Notes: generated from the sequence alone by a model not told the origin. 14,449 nucleotides of DNA from Phycisphaerales bacterium (GCA_003171235.1 PMYM01000081.1:1-14449); one strand, 5' to 3'; shown: positions 6,536 to 14,270, counted from the stretch's first letter. A program made the numbers and translations.

Positions 6536-6958
6536 ATGACAACGAGAAAAGGGTTCACTTTGGTTGAGCTCGCGGTGGTCGTGGTGATCATCGGCGTGCT
6601 CGCGGCATTCGCCGTGCCCAGGTTCATGGCTTCGGTGGAGCGTTCAAAGGCGGCAGAGGCGTTCAACTACCTCTCCTCCGTCCAGGCGGCCCAGGAGCGT
6701 TATCACGCTCGCCAGGGCACCTACGCCGAGAACACCACCGACCTGGACATCAAGTTCACCGCTCCCAAGTATTTCACCGTCGGCCCCGTAGCGGCCGGCA
6801 CCACCAGCAGTCTGCAGGACTCCTGGTCGCTGACGCTGACGCGGACGGGGGCTTCCGCCGGCTACGGCGAGTACACCGTCACCTTCACCGAGGAAGGCTA
6901 CGACTCCACCAACAGCACCATCAAGGACAAGTCCGACATCAACCCGATGCAGACCTAG
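6536..6958 (+). CDS. Major type IV pilin / GspG-like pseudopilin
   Basis: The 140-residue prepilin has the shortest, cleanest leader in the locus (MTTRKG) followed by FTLVELAVVVVIIGVLAAFA, with cleavage after G6 and Glu at mature +5 (E11). The helix continues through PRFMASVERSKAAEAFNYLS into a globular domain (about 60-140) with no cysteines. AAGGAG nine bases before the ATG is the strongest ribosome site in the window, fitting an abundant subunit. It lacks the calcium-site pattern expected of canonical GspG and looks rather like a PilA/PilE-type pilin, so the name is left open. It heads the plus-strand machinery operon, separated from the next gene by 254 bases that include a hairpin. Confidence 0.85.
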   Translation: MTTRKGFTLVELAVVVVIIGVLAAFAVPRFMASVERSKAAEAFNYLSSVQAAQERYHARQGTYAENTTDLDIKFTAPKYFTVGPVAAGTTSSLQDSWSLTLTRTGASAGYGEYTVTFTEEGYDSTNSTIKDKSDINPMQT

Positions 6959-6990
6959 TTCGCCCCGACCGGTCTTGAGCTTCTTGTCGT

Positions 6991-7027
6991 AGCGGACTTG
7001 CCCACGCGGGCAAGCCCGCTGCGTTTT
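6991..7027 (+). terminator. Hairpin downstream of the major pilin gene (possible partial terminator)
   Basis: AGCGGACTTGCCC (6991-7003) pairs with GGGCAAGCCCGCT (7008-7020) around an ACGC loop: 12 of 13 pairs, one A-C mismatch. GCGTTTT follows (T tract 7024-7027). It lies 33 bases after the pilin stop and 190 bases before the next gene. A leaky terminator here would give much more pilin mRNA than machinery mRNA, but the T tract is short. Confidence 0.5.
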
Positions 7028-7212
7028 CCGCACAGCCTCGGGGCTTGGCGGCGGCTGGGGCCTTTTCCCCCAATCGCAAGGTCTTCGCCTTTCCTGGGTT
7101 GGCTTGCTTAAGCGGGGGCTTGGATTGGTCGAAAGCTCAATAATCGGCGGATGCTCTTTCCGCGCATCGGGCAAGGGCTATGCGCGACAGGCGTCCGCAA
7201 AGAAGGTCTGGA

Positions 7213-8715
7213 ATGGGATTGCTGACAAAGAAAGCTTGCTGGGCCAGGTCGGTGGGCGTCTTCGTTTCCGCCGGGCGCCTGACGGCCACGCTGATCGCGG
7301 CCACGCCCGCGGGCAGGAAGACCCTGGCCCAGGCGACCGTCGCCCTGGAAGGCAAGCAGCCCGGGCAGATCCTCGACCAGTGGCTGGGCGCCAACCTGAC
7401 GCCGGCTCAGCGCCGGCAGGTTCCGATCTGGATCGGGCTTGGGGCCGAGCAGACCTTCTTCGCCACGCGCTACATTGACGCTGACCAGCCGCAGATGCCC
7501 ACGCCCGAAACCCTCTTCCCCGGCATCAACACCTCCAGCCAGGACGGCGTCGTCACCGACGGCCTGTCGCTGAAGCTTCACGGCGCCCACGCCTACAGCG
7601 TCGCCGCCTGCCGCCGCAGCATTGCCCAGGACATGGTGCGGGGAATCGGCAAGGCATCCCTGGCCCACTGCCGGCTGATGCCCGCCCCCTGGGGCCTGCT
7701 GACGCTCAAGCCTCACCGCAAATTCCCCCGGGGCTGGAAGGCCCACATCCGGCTGCAACTGTCGCCCAACGAGGGCCTGGCCATGCTGGTCATGGAGGGC
7801 CGCCCGCTGCTTTGGCGGTGCTTCGTCCCGGGAAAAGAGGGAATGAACGGCGCCATCTCGGCCATCCGGCATCTTCAGATCTACGCCGCCCAGCGCCAGC
7901 ACGGGCTGCGGCTGAGCGGCATTGTCGTGGCCGGTTCGATCAAGCCGGAGTTCTTGGGGCAATTGCAGGACGAAACGGGCCTGGAGGTGGTTTCCCGCCC
8001 CGATGAAAACAGCGGCGAGGCCGATTACAGCCGGGCCATGGCCCTGGCTGCGCGCCAGCCAAACCTGGAAGGGCCCGACCTGCTTCGCCCGCTTCACCTG
8101 GCCCCCACCCTGGGCCAGATGTTCCCCCGGAAAATGACGGCCGGGCTGGCCCTGGCGGTGCTGGTGTTTGCCGCTTTCCTCTGGCAGACGCTTTGGGCCC
8201 TGGGGTCGGAGACCAAATTGCTCAATCGCCAGAACCTCTCGCACGTTTGGGCGGTCAATAAAAAAACCTCCGAGCTCGAGCAGGAAAGAAAGCAGCTCTC
8301 CGACGAGGTCGCTTCGGTCCAGAAGTTCCTTGCCAGCCGGGTTATCTGGAGCAACTACCTGCGCGACCTGCCCACCCGCTTGCCGCAAAACTCCTGTCTG
8401 ACCGGCTTCAACGGCAGCTACGAGTTCGTGCAGGCCTCCTCCGCCAAGGCAGCCAAGAAGGACAACCGCATGCTGACCTTGCGCGGCATTGCCCAGTTCC
8501 AGGACCGCAATTCGGCCCCCAGGGAAATCGACGCCTTCCTGGAATCCCTGCGCGAGGTGAGCCTGCTGAAAAAGGATTTCCCCCTGGTCAACCTGGCCGA
8601 GGTCAGGTGGAAAAAGGAAGCCTCCGGCGACGTCGCCATTTTCACCATCCTGGCGATGCCCAAGCAGAAACCGGTGTCCGAGCGCGCCGGCGCGCCGGGG
8701 GGAAAGGACAAATAG
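7213..8715 (+). CDS. GspL-like / fused PilM-PilN assembly protein
   Basis: A 500-residue bitopic protein that should sit in the inner membrane and link the cytoplasmic ATPase to the periplasmic parts of the machine. Residues 1-300 form a cytoplasmic region with the length and beta-rich pattern of the actin-like PilM/GspL domain. One membrane helix follows at about 309-329 (GLALAVLVFAAFLWQ), then a charged coiled-coil stretch (about 335-372) and a PilN/GspL-like periplasmic domain (about 375-485). The start at 7213 is chosen because AAGG lies six bases upstream; an earlier in-frame ATG at 7180 has no such site. The assignment rests on domain layout and neighbours more than on sequence motifs, since this family is divergent. 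Its stop is 8 bases before the PilO/GspM-like gene. Confidence 0.72.
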   Translation: MGLLTKKACWARSVGVFVSAGRLTATLIAATPAGRKTLAQATVALEGKQPGQILDQWLGANLTPAQRRQVPIWIGLGAEQTFFATRYIDADQPQMPTPETLFPGINTSSQDGVVTDGLSLKLHGAHAYSVAACRRSIAQDMVRGIGKASLAHCRLMPAPWGLLTLKPHRKFPRGWKAHIRLQLSPNEGLAMLVMEGRPLLWRCFVPGKEGMNGAISAIRHLQIYAAQRQHGLRLSGIVVAGSIKPEFLGQLQDETGLEVVSRPDENSGEADYSRAMALAARQPNLEGPDLLRPLHLAPTLGQMFPRKMTAGLALAVLVFAAFLWQTLWALGSETKLLNRQNLSHVWAVNKKTSELEQERKQLSDEVASVQKFLASRVIWSNYLRDLPTRLPQNSCLTGFNGSYEFVQASSAKAAKKDNRMLTLRGIAQFQDRNSAPREIDAFLESLREVSLLKKDFPLVNLAEVRWKKEASGDVAIFTILAMPKQKPVSERAGAPGGKDK

Positions 8716-8723
8716 CCCCAGCC

Positions 8724-9269
8724 ATGGATTTCGCTCAGGAAAAGGCGAAGCTGCTTCATTACAAGGCCACGGCCGCCAGGCTGCTGGGCGAGCCGACCAA
8801 GCTGCGCCTGGCCATCATCGCGGCCCTGCTGGGGTTGGCGCTGCTGGGCGTGTACATGCCCCTTTCCGACGGCATGCAGCAGCAGCGGCAGTTGCTGGGG
8901 GCCGAGAAAAAGCGGGCCGAGGCCATTCATGACGTCGAAACCCTGCGCAAGGACGTGGTCGAGTTCCGCTACCGCGTCGGCGACAAAAGCGACACCAACG
9001 AGTGCATCCAGTACCTCCTGGGCGGCATGCGGCAGGCCAAGGTCAAGCTGCGGGACATGGCGTCCAAGGAGCCCCAGGCGGTCGGCCCGTACAAGGCCAT
9101 CAGCCTGGCCATGGAATTACAGGGGGATTACACCCAGTTGCGAAGCTTCATAGAGTGGCTGGAACAGGCCGACCGCCTGCTGCGCGTGGAGACGGTGAAG
9201 ATGGATCGCATGCCCGACACCATCATGATGAAGATATACATCCTGATCCTGGTGCGGAAAGATGCTTAA
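8724..9269 (+). CDS. PilO/GspM-like inner-membrane alignment protein
   Basis: This 181-residue protein has a short cytoplasmic N-terminus, one membrane helix (about 27-46, LRLAIIAALLGLALLGVY), a coiled-coil-prone segment rich in Gln, Glu and Lys (about 50-85) and a periplasmic domain (about 95-180) ending in a beta-rich MMKIYILILVRK. This is the PilO/GspM architecture; the family dimerises with PilN/GspL and binds PilP/GspC. The ATG at 8724 follows the GspL-like stop by 8 bases. No strong Shine-Dalgarno is seen, so translation may depend on the upstream gene. Its 3' end overlaps the next gene by 8 bases. Called by topology and order, as the sequences of this family are poorly conserved. Confidence 0.72.
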   Translation: MDFAQEKAKLLHYKATAARLLGEPTKLRLAIIAALLGLALLGVYMPLSDGMQQQRQLLGAEKKRAEAIHDVETLRKDVVEFRYRVGDKSDTNECIQYLLGGMRQAKVKLRDMASKEPQAVGPYKAISLAMELQGDYTQLRSFIEWLEQADRLLRVETVKMDRMPDTIMMKIYILILVRKDA

Positions 9270-9840
9270 GAGAATCGACAAGTTCGCCCCCTTCCTGGCC
9301 CTGGCCCTGCTGGGGTATCTGGGGTACTCCGCCAATGAACTGCAGACGGTCAAGCCCGCCCAGGGCAAGGATCCGCCGACGGTGACCCGGGAAATGCTCC
9401 ACCCCAAGCTGGTCCAGAGCGAAGACCACGCCAGCCCGGCCGGGCGCGACCCCTTCGACGTCGCCTGGGCCAGCTACCTGCCGGGGGTAGAAGCGGACAT
9501 TTCGGCCACCCAGCCTTCCGAGCGCCAGCCCGCCACTTGCTCGGCGCCGGCCGCCGCCTCCGCCACCACCGCCTCGGCCCCCGCCTTGCCCGCCCTGCCG
9601 ACCGGCAGGATAAGCGGGGTGATCCTGGGCAGCGACGCCCAGTTCCTCATCGTCGAGGGAAAGATCTACAAGACCGGCCAGGCCCTGCGCGGCGACGACC
9701 CCGCCCGCGCCTGGGTGATCGAACAGATCAATTCGGACAACGTGGTGTTGAGTTTTGGCCAGGAGAGGCGGACCCTGAAGATGCAGCCGATGGAAGAGAC
9801 CACCCGCCCCGCTCGCCCCACGGGAGGCCCCAGCCGATGA
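9262..9840 (+). CDS. PilP/GspC-like protein linking inner membrane to secretin
   Basis: A 192-residue protein with an N-terminal membrane helix (about 9-24, APFLALALLGYLGYSA), a GRDPF motif (61-65) of the kind seen in PilP, an Ala/Pro/Ser/Thr-rich linker (about 85-113) and a compact beta domain (about 116-176) reading GRISGVILGSDAQFLIVEGK and later WVIEQINSDNVVLSFGQ. The beta domain matches the homology-region fold of PilP and GspC that contacts the secretin N0 domain. There is no lipobox, so it is anchored by a helix as in GspC rather than lipidated like most PilP. It overlaps the preceding gene by 8 bases and the ATPase gene by 4 (ATGA). Its presence implies a secretin, which is not encoded in the window. 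Confidence 0.78.
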   Translation: MLKRIDKFAPFLALALLGYLGYSANELQTVKPAQGKDPPTVTREMLHPKLVQSEDHASPAGRDPFDVAWASYLPGVEADISATQPSERQPATCSAPAAASATTASAPALPALPTGRISGVILGSDAQFLIVEGKIYKTGQALRGDDPARAWVIEQINSDNVVLSFGQERRTLKMQPMEETTRPARPTGGPSR

Positions 9841-11567
9841 ACAAGCAAGTTGAAATACCCGCTGAGCTGCCCCTGGTGGTCCGGCTGCTGCTGCAGCACG
9901 GGCTGTTGGAGAAAGAGAACCTGGAGGAAGTCCAGAAGGTTCTGGGCCAGCAGAACCAGCCGGTGGAAGAGGCCCTTGTCTCGGCCGAACTGGCCAGCGA
10001 GACCGCCATCGCCACCGTCTATGCCGAACACCTGCGCCTGCCCCTGACGGGCTTGGAGAAGCCGCTGACCGCCCACGAGGAAATGGCCCGCCTGATCGGG
10101 GAGAAGCTCTGCCGGGAGCACCTGGTCGTTCCGGTGGGCCAGGAGAACGGCTCGCTGGAGGTGGCCTTCGCCAACCCCACCGACCTGACGGTTTTCGAGC
10201 AGATACAGTTGCTCACGGGCAAGGTCGTGCTGGCCAAGGTGGCCCCCTACGGGCTGATTCAGGACGCCCTGAACAACTGCTTCGGCAAGCGCGACATGGT
10301 CAGGGAGATCACCGGCGAGGCCAAGAACGAGCCGGTTCAGGAGGAAGAGCCCGATTCGATCGAGGAAATCGTGGACCTGGACCGGCCCGTGCCCAAGGGC
10401 CGCGACAGCCAGGTCATCCGCCTGGTCAACCACGTGCTTTCCTGGGCCGTGCGAAACGACGCCAGCGACATCCACCTGGAGCCCTTTGAAGACTCCGTCA
10501 AGGTGAGGGTGAGGGTGGACGGCCAACTGCAGGAGCTTTCCCCTCCCACCCGGGCCATGTACGTGCCCATGATCAGCCGGCTGAAGGTGCTGGCCAAGAT
10601 GGACATCGCCGAACGCCGCATACCCCAGGACGGCGCCATCGCCCTGACCATCGACCAGAAACGCGTGGACCTGCGCGTCAGCACCGTGCCCACCGTTTAC
10701 GGCGAGAAGATGGTGATGCGAATCCTGGCCAAGGGGACCATACCCCTGGACATGACCAAGCTGGGTTTCAGCGCCAAGCAGGCGGAGGATTTCCAGATCG
10801 CCGCCGCCAGCCCCCACGGGTTGCTGCTGGTGACCGGGCCCACCGGCAGCGGCAAGAGCACCACGCTGTACGCCGCGCTGAACCTGCTGAACAAGCCCAA
10901 CGTCAACGTCATGACGGTCGAGGACCCGGTGGAATACAAGTTCGAGGGGTTAAACCAGGTGCACGTGCGGGCCCACGTGGGCTTGACCTTCGCCTCCGCC
11001 CTGCGCGCCTTCCTGCGGCAGGATCCCGACGTCATCATGGTGGGCGAGGTGCGCGACCAGGAGACGGCCCAGATCTGCCTGCGCGCCGCCCTCACCGGCC
11101 ACATGGTGCTTTCCACCCTGCACACCAACGACGCCCTGGCGGCGGTCAACCGGCTGGTGGACATGGGGGCGGAGCGCTTTCTGCTGGCGTCGGCCCTGCG
11201 GCTGGTGGAGGCGCAGCGCCTGGTTCGCCGGCTGTGCGAAAAGTGCAAGCAACCCTACCGCCTGGACGCCGACACCGCCGCCAAGTGGCGCCTGGACGCG
11301 GGCCAGGAGTATTTCCGCCCCAAGGGCTGCGAGCACTGCCGCAACACCGGGTACAAGGGCCGCGTCGGGCTTTTCGAGGTCATCCGGGTTACGCCCAAAA
11401 TTCGCGACATGATCGCCGAGAGCAAGGGCCTGCATGAACTGCGCCGGGAGGCCCAGCGCCAGGACATGATGCTGCTGTCCGACGCCGGCATTCAAAAGGT
11501 CCGCGAGGGCCTGACCAGCCTGGAAGAAGCGCTCAGCGTCTCCATGGCCGAAGCGGAGGGTGAATAA
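9837..11567 (+). CDS. Type II secretion / type IV pilus assembly ATPase (GspE/PilB family)
   Basis: A hexameric cytoplasmic ATPase that drives pilin polymerisation. The 576 residues match GspE/PilB in length and domain order: an N-terminal MshEN/T2SSE-N region (about 1-150), a linker, the N2 domain (about 185-300, with ASDIHLEP at 209-216), and the RecA-like C domain. Walker A is GPTGSGKS (334-341), the Asp box VEDPVEY (361-367), the atypical Walker B DPDVIMVGEVRD (396-407), and the His box LTGHMVLSTLHTND (419-432). The zinc site is C467-X2-C470 and C498-X2-C501. The zinc site and N-domain argue for an assembly ATPase and against a PilT retraction motor. The ATG at 9837 overlaps the previous stop (ATGA). 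The stop TAA shares its last base with the ATG of the platform gene. Confidence 0.96.
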   Translation: MNKQVEIPAELPLVVRLLLQHGLLEKENLEEVQKVLGQQNQPVEEALVSAELASETAIATVYAEHLRLPLTGLEKPLTAHEEMARLIGEKLCREHLVVPVGQENGSLEVAFANPTDLTVFEQIQLLTGKVVLAKVAPYGLIQDALNNCFGKRDMVREITGEAKNEPVQEEEPDSIEEIVDLDRPVPKGRDSQVIRLVNHVLSWAVRNDASDIHLEPFEDSVKVRVRVDGQLQELSPPTRAMYVPMISRLKVLAKMDIAERRIPQDGAIALTIDQKRVDLRVSTVPTVYGEKMVMRILAKGTIPLDMTKLGFSAKQAEDFQIAAASPHGLLLVTGPTGSGKSTTLYAALNLLNKPNVNVMTVEDPVEYKFEGLNQVHVRAHVGLTFASALRAFLRQDPDVIMVGEVRDQETAQICLRAALTGHMVLSTLHTNDALAAVNRLVDMGAERFLLASALRLVEAQRLVRRLCEKCKQPYRLDADTAAKWRLDAGQEYFRPKGCEHCRNTGYKGRVGLFEVIRVTPKIRDMIAESKGLHELRREAQRQDMMLLSDAGIQKVREGLTSLEEALSVSMAEAEGE

Positions 11568-12703
11568 TGTCCAAAACATCCGCCCTGCCGGCAGCTCAGC
11601 CCCCGCATCGCGGCTCGTGGTTCCAGCGCCACGTGCGCATCTCCTCCAAGATGCACAAGGGCATCAAGTCCGAGGACAAGCTGCGTTTCTTCCAGCAGTT
11701 GACCACCCTCTTTGCCGCCGGCACGCCGCTGCTGGAAAGCCTCTGGATCGCCGCCCAGCAGTCCCAGAGCAACCGCATGCGGGCCGTTATCCGCAGCATC
11801 GCCGATCGCGTGGCCGGCGGGCTGTCGCTCCACCAGGCGGCGGGCGATTACCCCAACGTCTTCAACCGCCAGTGGATCGAGGTCATCAAGACCGGCGAGA
11901 CCAGCGGGCAGTTGGGCAACGTGCTCACCAGCCTCACCACGCATATCGTCGCCATGCGCGAGATGCGCAGCAAGCTCATCTCGGCCATGATCTACCCCTG
12001 CATCCTGTCCGTGGTGGCGGTGCTGGCCATCGTGGTCATGCTGTGGAAGGTGGTGCCGGTATTCGCCGAGTTCTTCAAGGACTCCGGCAGCAAGTTGCCG
12101 GCCATCACCCAGACGGTCATCAACATCAGCAATTTCCTGCAGACCAACGGGCTGTACCTGGTGGGCGGGGTGGGGGCGGCGTTTTTCGGCCTGCGGCATT
12201 ACCTGCGCACGCCCGGCGGGCAGCGGGTGTTCCAGAAGGTGCTGCTGACCACCCCCATGGTGGGCGAATGCGCGGTGGAGGCCTACATGGAACGCTTCGC
12301 CACCAACATGGTGCTGCTGCTGCGGAGCGGATTGCCGCTGCTGGAGGCCATCGAGTCGATGCAGGGCGTTTTCCAGAACTGCGCCGTCTACCGCGAAGCC
12401 CTGCAGCACGTGCAGCATCGCATCTCCAGCGGCGACCGCCTGGCCACCGCCATGGAGGAGACCGGGCTGTTCACCTCCATGGTCGTCAGCATGGTGCGGG
12501 TGGGGGAGGAATCGGGCGAGATGGTCACGGTGCTGGACCAGGTCGCCACCTATTACCGCAAGCGCGTCGAGGCCCTGCTACAGCGGCTGACGGGCATGAT
12601 CGAGCCGATGGTGATTTTGGGCATGGGCGTAACCGTGGCGGTGATCCTGACCTCCATTTACCTGCCCATGTTCCAGATGGCCTCCGGCCCCGGCGGGAAA
12701 TAA
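11567..12703 (+). CDS. Inner-membrane platform protein (GspF/PilC family)
   Basis: The 378-residue protein is a full-length GspF/PilC, the membrane platform on which the ATPase acts. It has two T2SSF helical domains: the first around residues 38-140, with IKTGETSGQLGNVL (107-120), and the second around 240-345, with the equivalent VRVGEESGEMVTVLDQ (310-325). Likely membrane helices are at 143-163, 195-213 and 345-368. The repeated GE(T/E)SG motif is diagnostic of the family. Translation starts in a TAATG overlap with the ATPase stop. It is the last gene of the plus-strand operon; palindromic repeats begin 6 bases after its TAA, and no classic terminator is seen. Confidence 0.95.
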   Translation: MSKTSALPAAQPPHRGSWFQRHVRISSKMHKGIKSEDKLRFFQQLTTLFAAGTPLLESLWIAAQQSQSNRMRAVIRSIADRVAGGLSLHQAAGDYPNVFNRQWIEVIKTGETSGQLGNVLTSLTTHIVAMREMRSKLISAMIYPCILSVVAVLAIVVMLWKVVPVFAEFFKDSGSKLPAITQTVINISNFLQTNGLYLVGGVGAAFFGLRHYLRTPGGQRVFQKVLLTTPMVGECAVEAYMERFATNMVLLLRSGLPLLEAIESMQGVFQNCAVYREALQHVQHRISSGDRLATAMEETGLFTSMVVSMVRVGEESGEMVTVLDQVATYYRKRVEALLQRLTGMIEPMVILGMGVTVAVILTSIYLPMFQMASGPGGK

Positions 12704-12708
12704 AAGAA

Positions 12709-12784
12709 AGACTTCAGGCTTCAGACCTCAGGCTCAAGGAAGATTAGATTCTGTCTGCGCCTAAAGCCTGAGGCCTGAAGTCTA
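12709..12784. repeat. Imperfect palindrome of CTTCAGGC-type repeats
   Basis: The left arm reads AGACTTCAGGCTTCAGACCT then CAGGCTCAAGG (12709-12739). The right arm (12760-12784) reads CCTAAAGCCTGAGGCCTGAA then GTCTA. Inverted, they align as GACTTCAGGC plus CTCAGGCT, the left arm carrying 7 extra bases that look like an additional repeat unit. The spacer is 20 bases. It begins just after the gspF-like stop and abuts the next element. It could act as a bidirectional terminator for the convergent genes, but it has no T tract. Confidence 0.65.
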
Positions 12785-12904
12785 GTAGTCTGTCACAGCA
12801 AAAACGATGGGTAGGTTCTTTGGTGGCACAGGCTTTCCAGCCTGTGCGCGCACAGCCTAGAAAGGCTGTGCCACCCGTGGAATTTCCTGTTACAGACTAC
12901 TAGA
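12781..12904. mobile_element. MITE-like palindromic element with 18-bp terminal inverted repeats
   Basis: The ends TCTAGTAGTCTGTCACAG (12781-12798) and CTGTTACAGACTACTAGA (12887-12904) are inverted copies matching at 17 of 18 positions. Inside lie two perfect 8-bp hairpins: CACAGGCT-TTCC-AGCCTGTG (12827-12846) and CACAGCCT-AGAA-AGGCTGTG (12851-12870). They sit within a larger 54-base palindrome (12822-12875) that starts GGTGGCACAG and ends CTGTGCCACC. The unit is about 124 bases and encodes nothing. Terminal CTAG could be a target duplication or part of the repeat. It may be a miniature transposable element or a REP-like structure; no transposase is nearby. Confidence 0.65.
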
Positions 12905-12911
12905 GCCTTCG

Positions 12912-14270
12912 TTATGACGGACTCGCCGTCTGGGCCCATTCGAAAGGCGGCAGATGACACTCCACCGAGGCGAACAGCTTTCGCATGATGTCGCAGTATT
13001 CGTCCCCGTGCCGCAGCAGGGCTTCGCCGTGGCCGGCCTGGGGGGCCCGCCACAGCATCGAAGGCCGGGCCTGGGCGAGCATTTGCCCGATCGCCTCCCG
13101 CTGCACCAGGGCATCGTCTTGGCCGTAAATCAGCAGCACCGGCCGGGGGCCGATCTGGCCGATGCAGCGGCTGGCGCTTTTTGACGAAAGGTCGTAGCCG
13201 GCCTGGAACGACGCCAGGGACAATGTGGCCTGGCGGAAATAGTCCCCCAGCGGGCCGGGCAGGGCGCCGGCGACTTCCTTCAATTCATCTTGCGGGCCCG
13301 GCAGGGGGCTGTCGGCGACAATGGCCTCGATCCGGGCGTCGCCCGCCGCCGCGGCCAGCACGGCTGTGGCCCCCTGCAAAATCCCCATGGCGAATATGTG
13401 CCGGCTCTGGCGGGGGTGGGCCCAGCGCAGATAGTTCACCGCCCCGATCACGTCTTGCGATTCGGTTGCCCCCAGGCCGCGAGAGTGCCCGCCGCTGGCC
13501 CCTTCGCCGCGCAGGTCGATTATCAGCACGCTGTAGCCGGCCAGGTTAAGCCGCGTGGCCACCGGCACCATCGTCGATTTGCCCATGTTCCGCCCGGGCG
13601 CCAGGATGACCGAGGCGTCGCTGGCGGGGTCGGGACAAGGCATGTGCCAGCCCCGGATCTCCGTGCCGTCGGCCGCCAGAAACGCCGCCGGGGCGTAATC
13701 GGCCCCGGTCAGTTGCCGGGGGTCGCTCGTCTCGGCGAAACGCACCCAGTGCGTCATCAAGGCCGAGGCCACCAGCGGCCCGCCCACCGCCACCAGCACC
13801 GCCAGGCGAAGGGCGACGCCCGCCCGCCCGGCCCAGCCCGCACCGCGCGAAACCTTCGCCAGGGCCTTGCCCAGGCCCAACCACACCAGGCGGTCCAACC
13901 ACCGCAGCAGGATGTACAACGCCGCCAGGAAGTAAACCGCATAGCCAACTTCCGCCCATCTGACGTCCAGCCGGGTTGACGTCCCCGCCACAGCCGCCAG
14001 GTACGCCCCTGCCGCCAGCGCCACCCCCGCCAGCACCGCCCACAACCGCCAGGAGAGCAGCCGCCGCCAGCCTCCAGGTGAAGTTAAAACGGTATGGACG
14101 GCGTAGGCCGGAACCGCGGCCAGGTACACCCCTCCGGCCCAGTTGCCGCAGATGATGACGCTGAGTGCATACACAACCGCTCCAGCCAGAATGGATAGGG
14201 AAAGTCGAGCCTGAGCGGGCGAGCTTATCAGCATTCGAGCCTCCTGGGGCATCTGAGCGAGCCATTCCAT
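12912..14270 (-). CDS. Membrane-anchored alpha/beta-hydrolase-like protein lacking the nucleophile serine
   Basis: The 452-residue protein has an N-terminal membrane region with about five hydrophobic helices (roughly 24-42, 45-62, 75-96, 108-125, 152-172) and a C-terminal alpha/beta-hydrolase domain (about 190-435). Recognisable family elements are the oxyanion-side strand SVILAPGRNMG, DLRGEGASGG (252-261), the acid in LLIYGQDDALV (D386) and the histidine in QAGHGEAL (H414). The nucleophile elbow, normally G-x-S-x-G, reads GILQG (296-300), with Leu298 where Ser is expected. The codon is TTG, one base from TCG. Either the enzyme is inactive, the base is a mutation or sequencing error, or it has a non-catalytic role. 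The ATG at 14270 has AGGGGG four bases upstream. It is convergent with the secretion/pilus operon and has no visible link to it. Substrate unknown. Confidence 0.8.
   Translation of the reverse strand: MEWLAQMPQEARMLISSPAQARLSLSILAGAVVYALSVIICGNWAGGVYLAAVPAYAVHTVLTSPGGWRRLLSWRLWAVLAGVALAAGAYLAAVAGTSTRLDVRWAEVGYAVYFLAALYILLRWLDRLVWLGLGKALAKVSRGAGWAGRAGVALRLAVLVAVGGPLVASALMTHWVRFAETSDPRQLTGADYAPAAFLAADGTEIRGWHMPCPDPASDASVILAPGRNMGKSTMVPVATRLNLAGYSVLIIDLRGEGASGGHSRGLGATESQDVIGAVNYLRWAHPRQSRHIFAMGILQGATAVLAAAAGDARIEAIVADSPLPGPQDELKEVAGALPGPLGDYFRQATLSLASFQAGYDLSSKSASRCIGQIGPRPVLLIYGQDDALVQREAIGQMLAQARPSMLWRAPQAGHGEALLRHGDEYCDIMRKLFASVECHLPPFEWAQTASPS

Noticed and set aside
7108..8388. 426-codon minus-strand open frame across the GspL-like gene
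   Set aside because: It is long only because of GC-rich codon bias. The plus-strand frame has the membrane helix, ribosome site and operon context expected of a real gene.
9666..10817. 383-codon minus-strand open frame across the ATPase gene
   Set aside because: It is antisense to a motif-complete GspE/PilB ATPase, and its translation is His/Gly-rich without domains.
12781..12904. CRISPR-like repeat pair
   Set aside because: The two hairpins are adjacent palindromes with a four-base gap, not direct repeats separated by unique spacers, and no cas genes are present.
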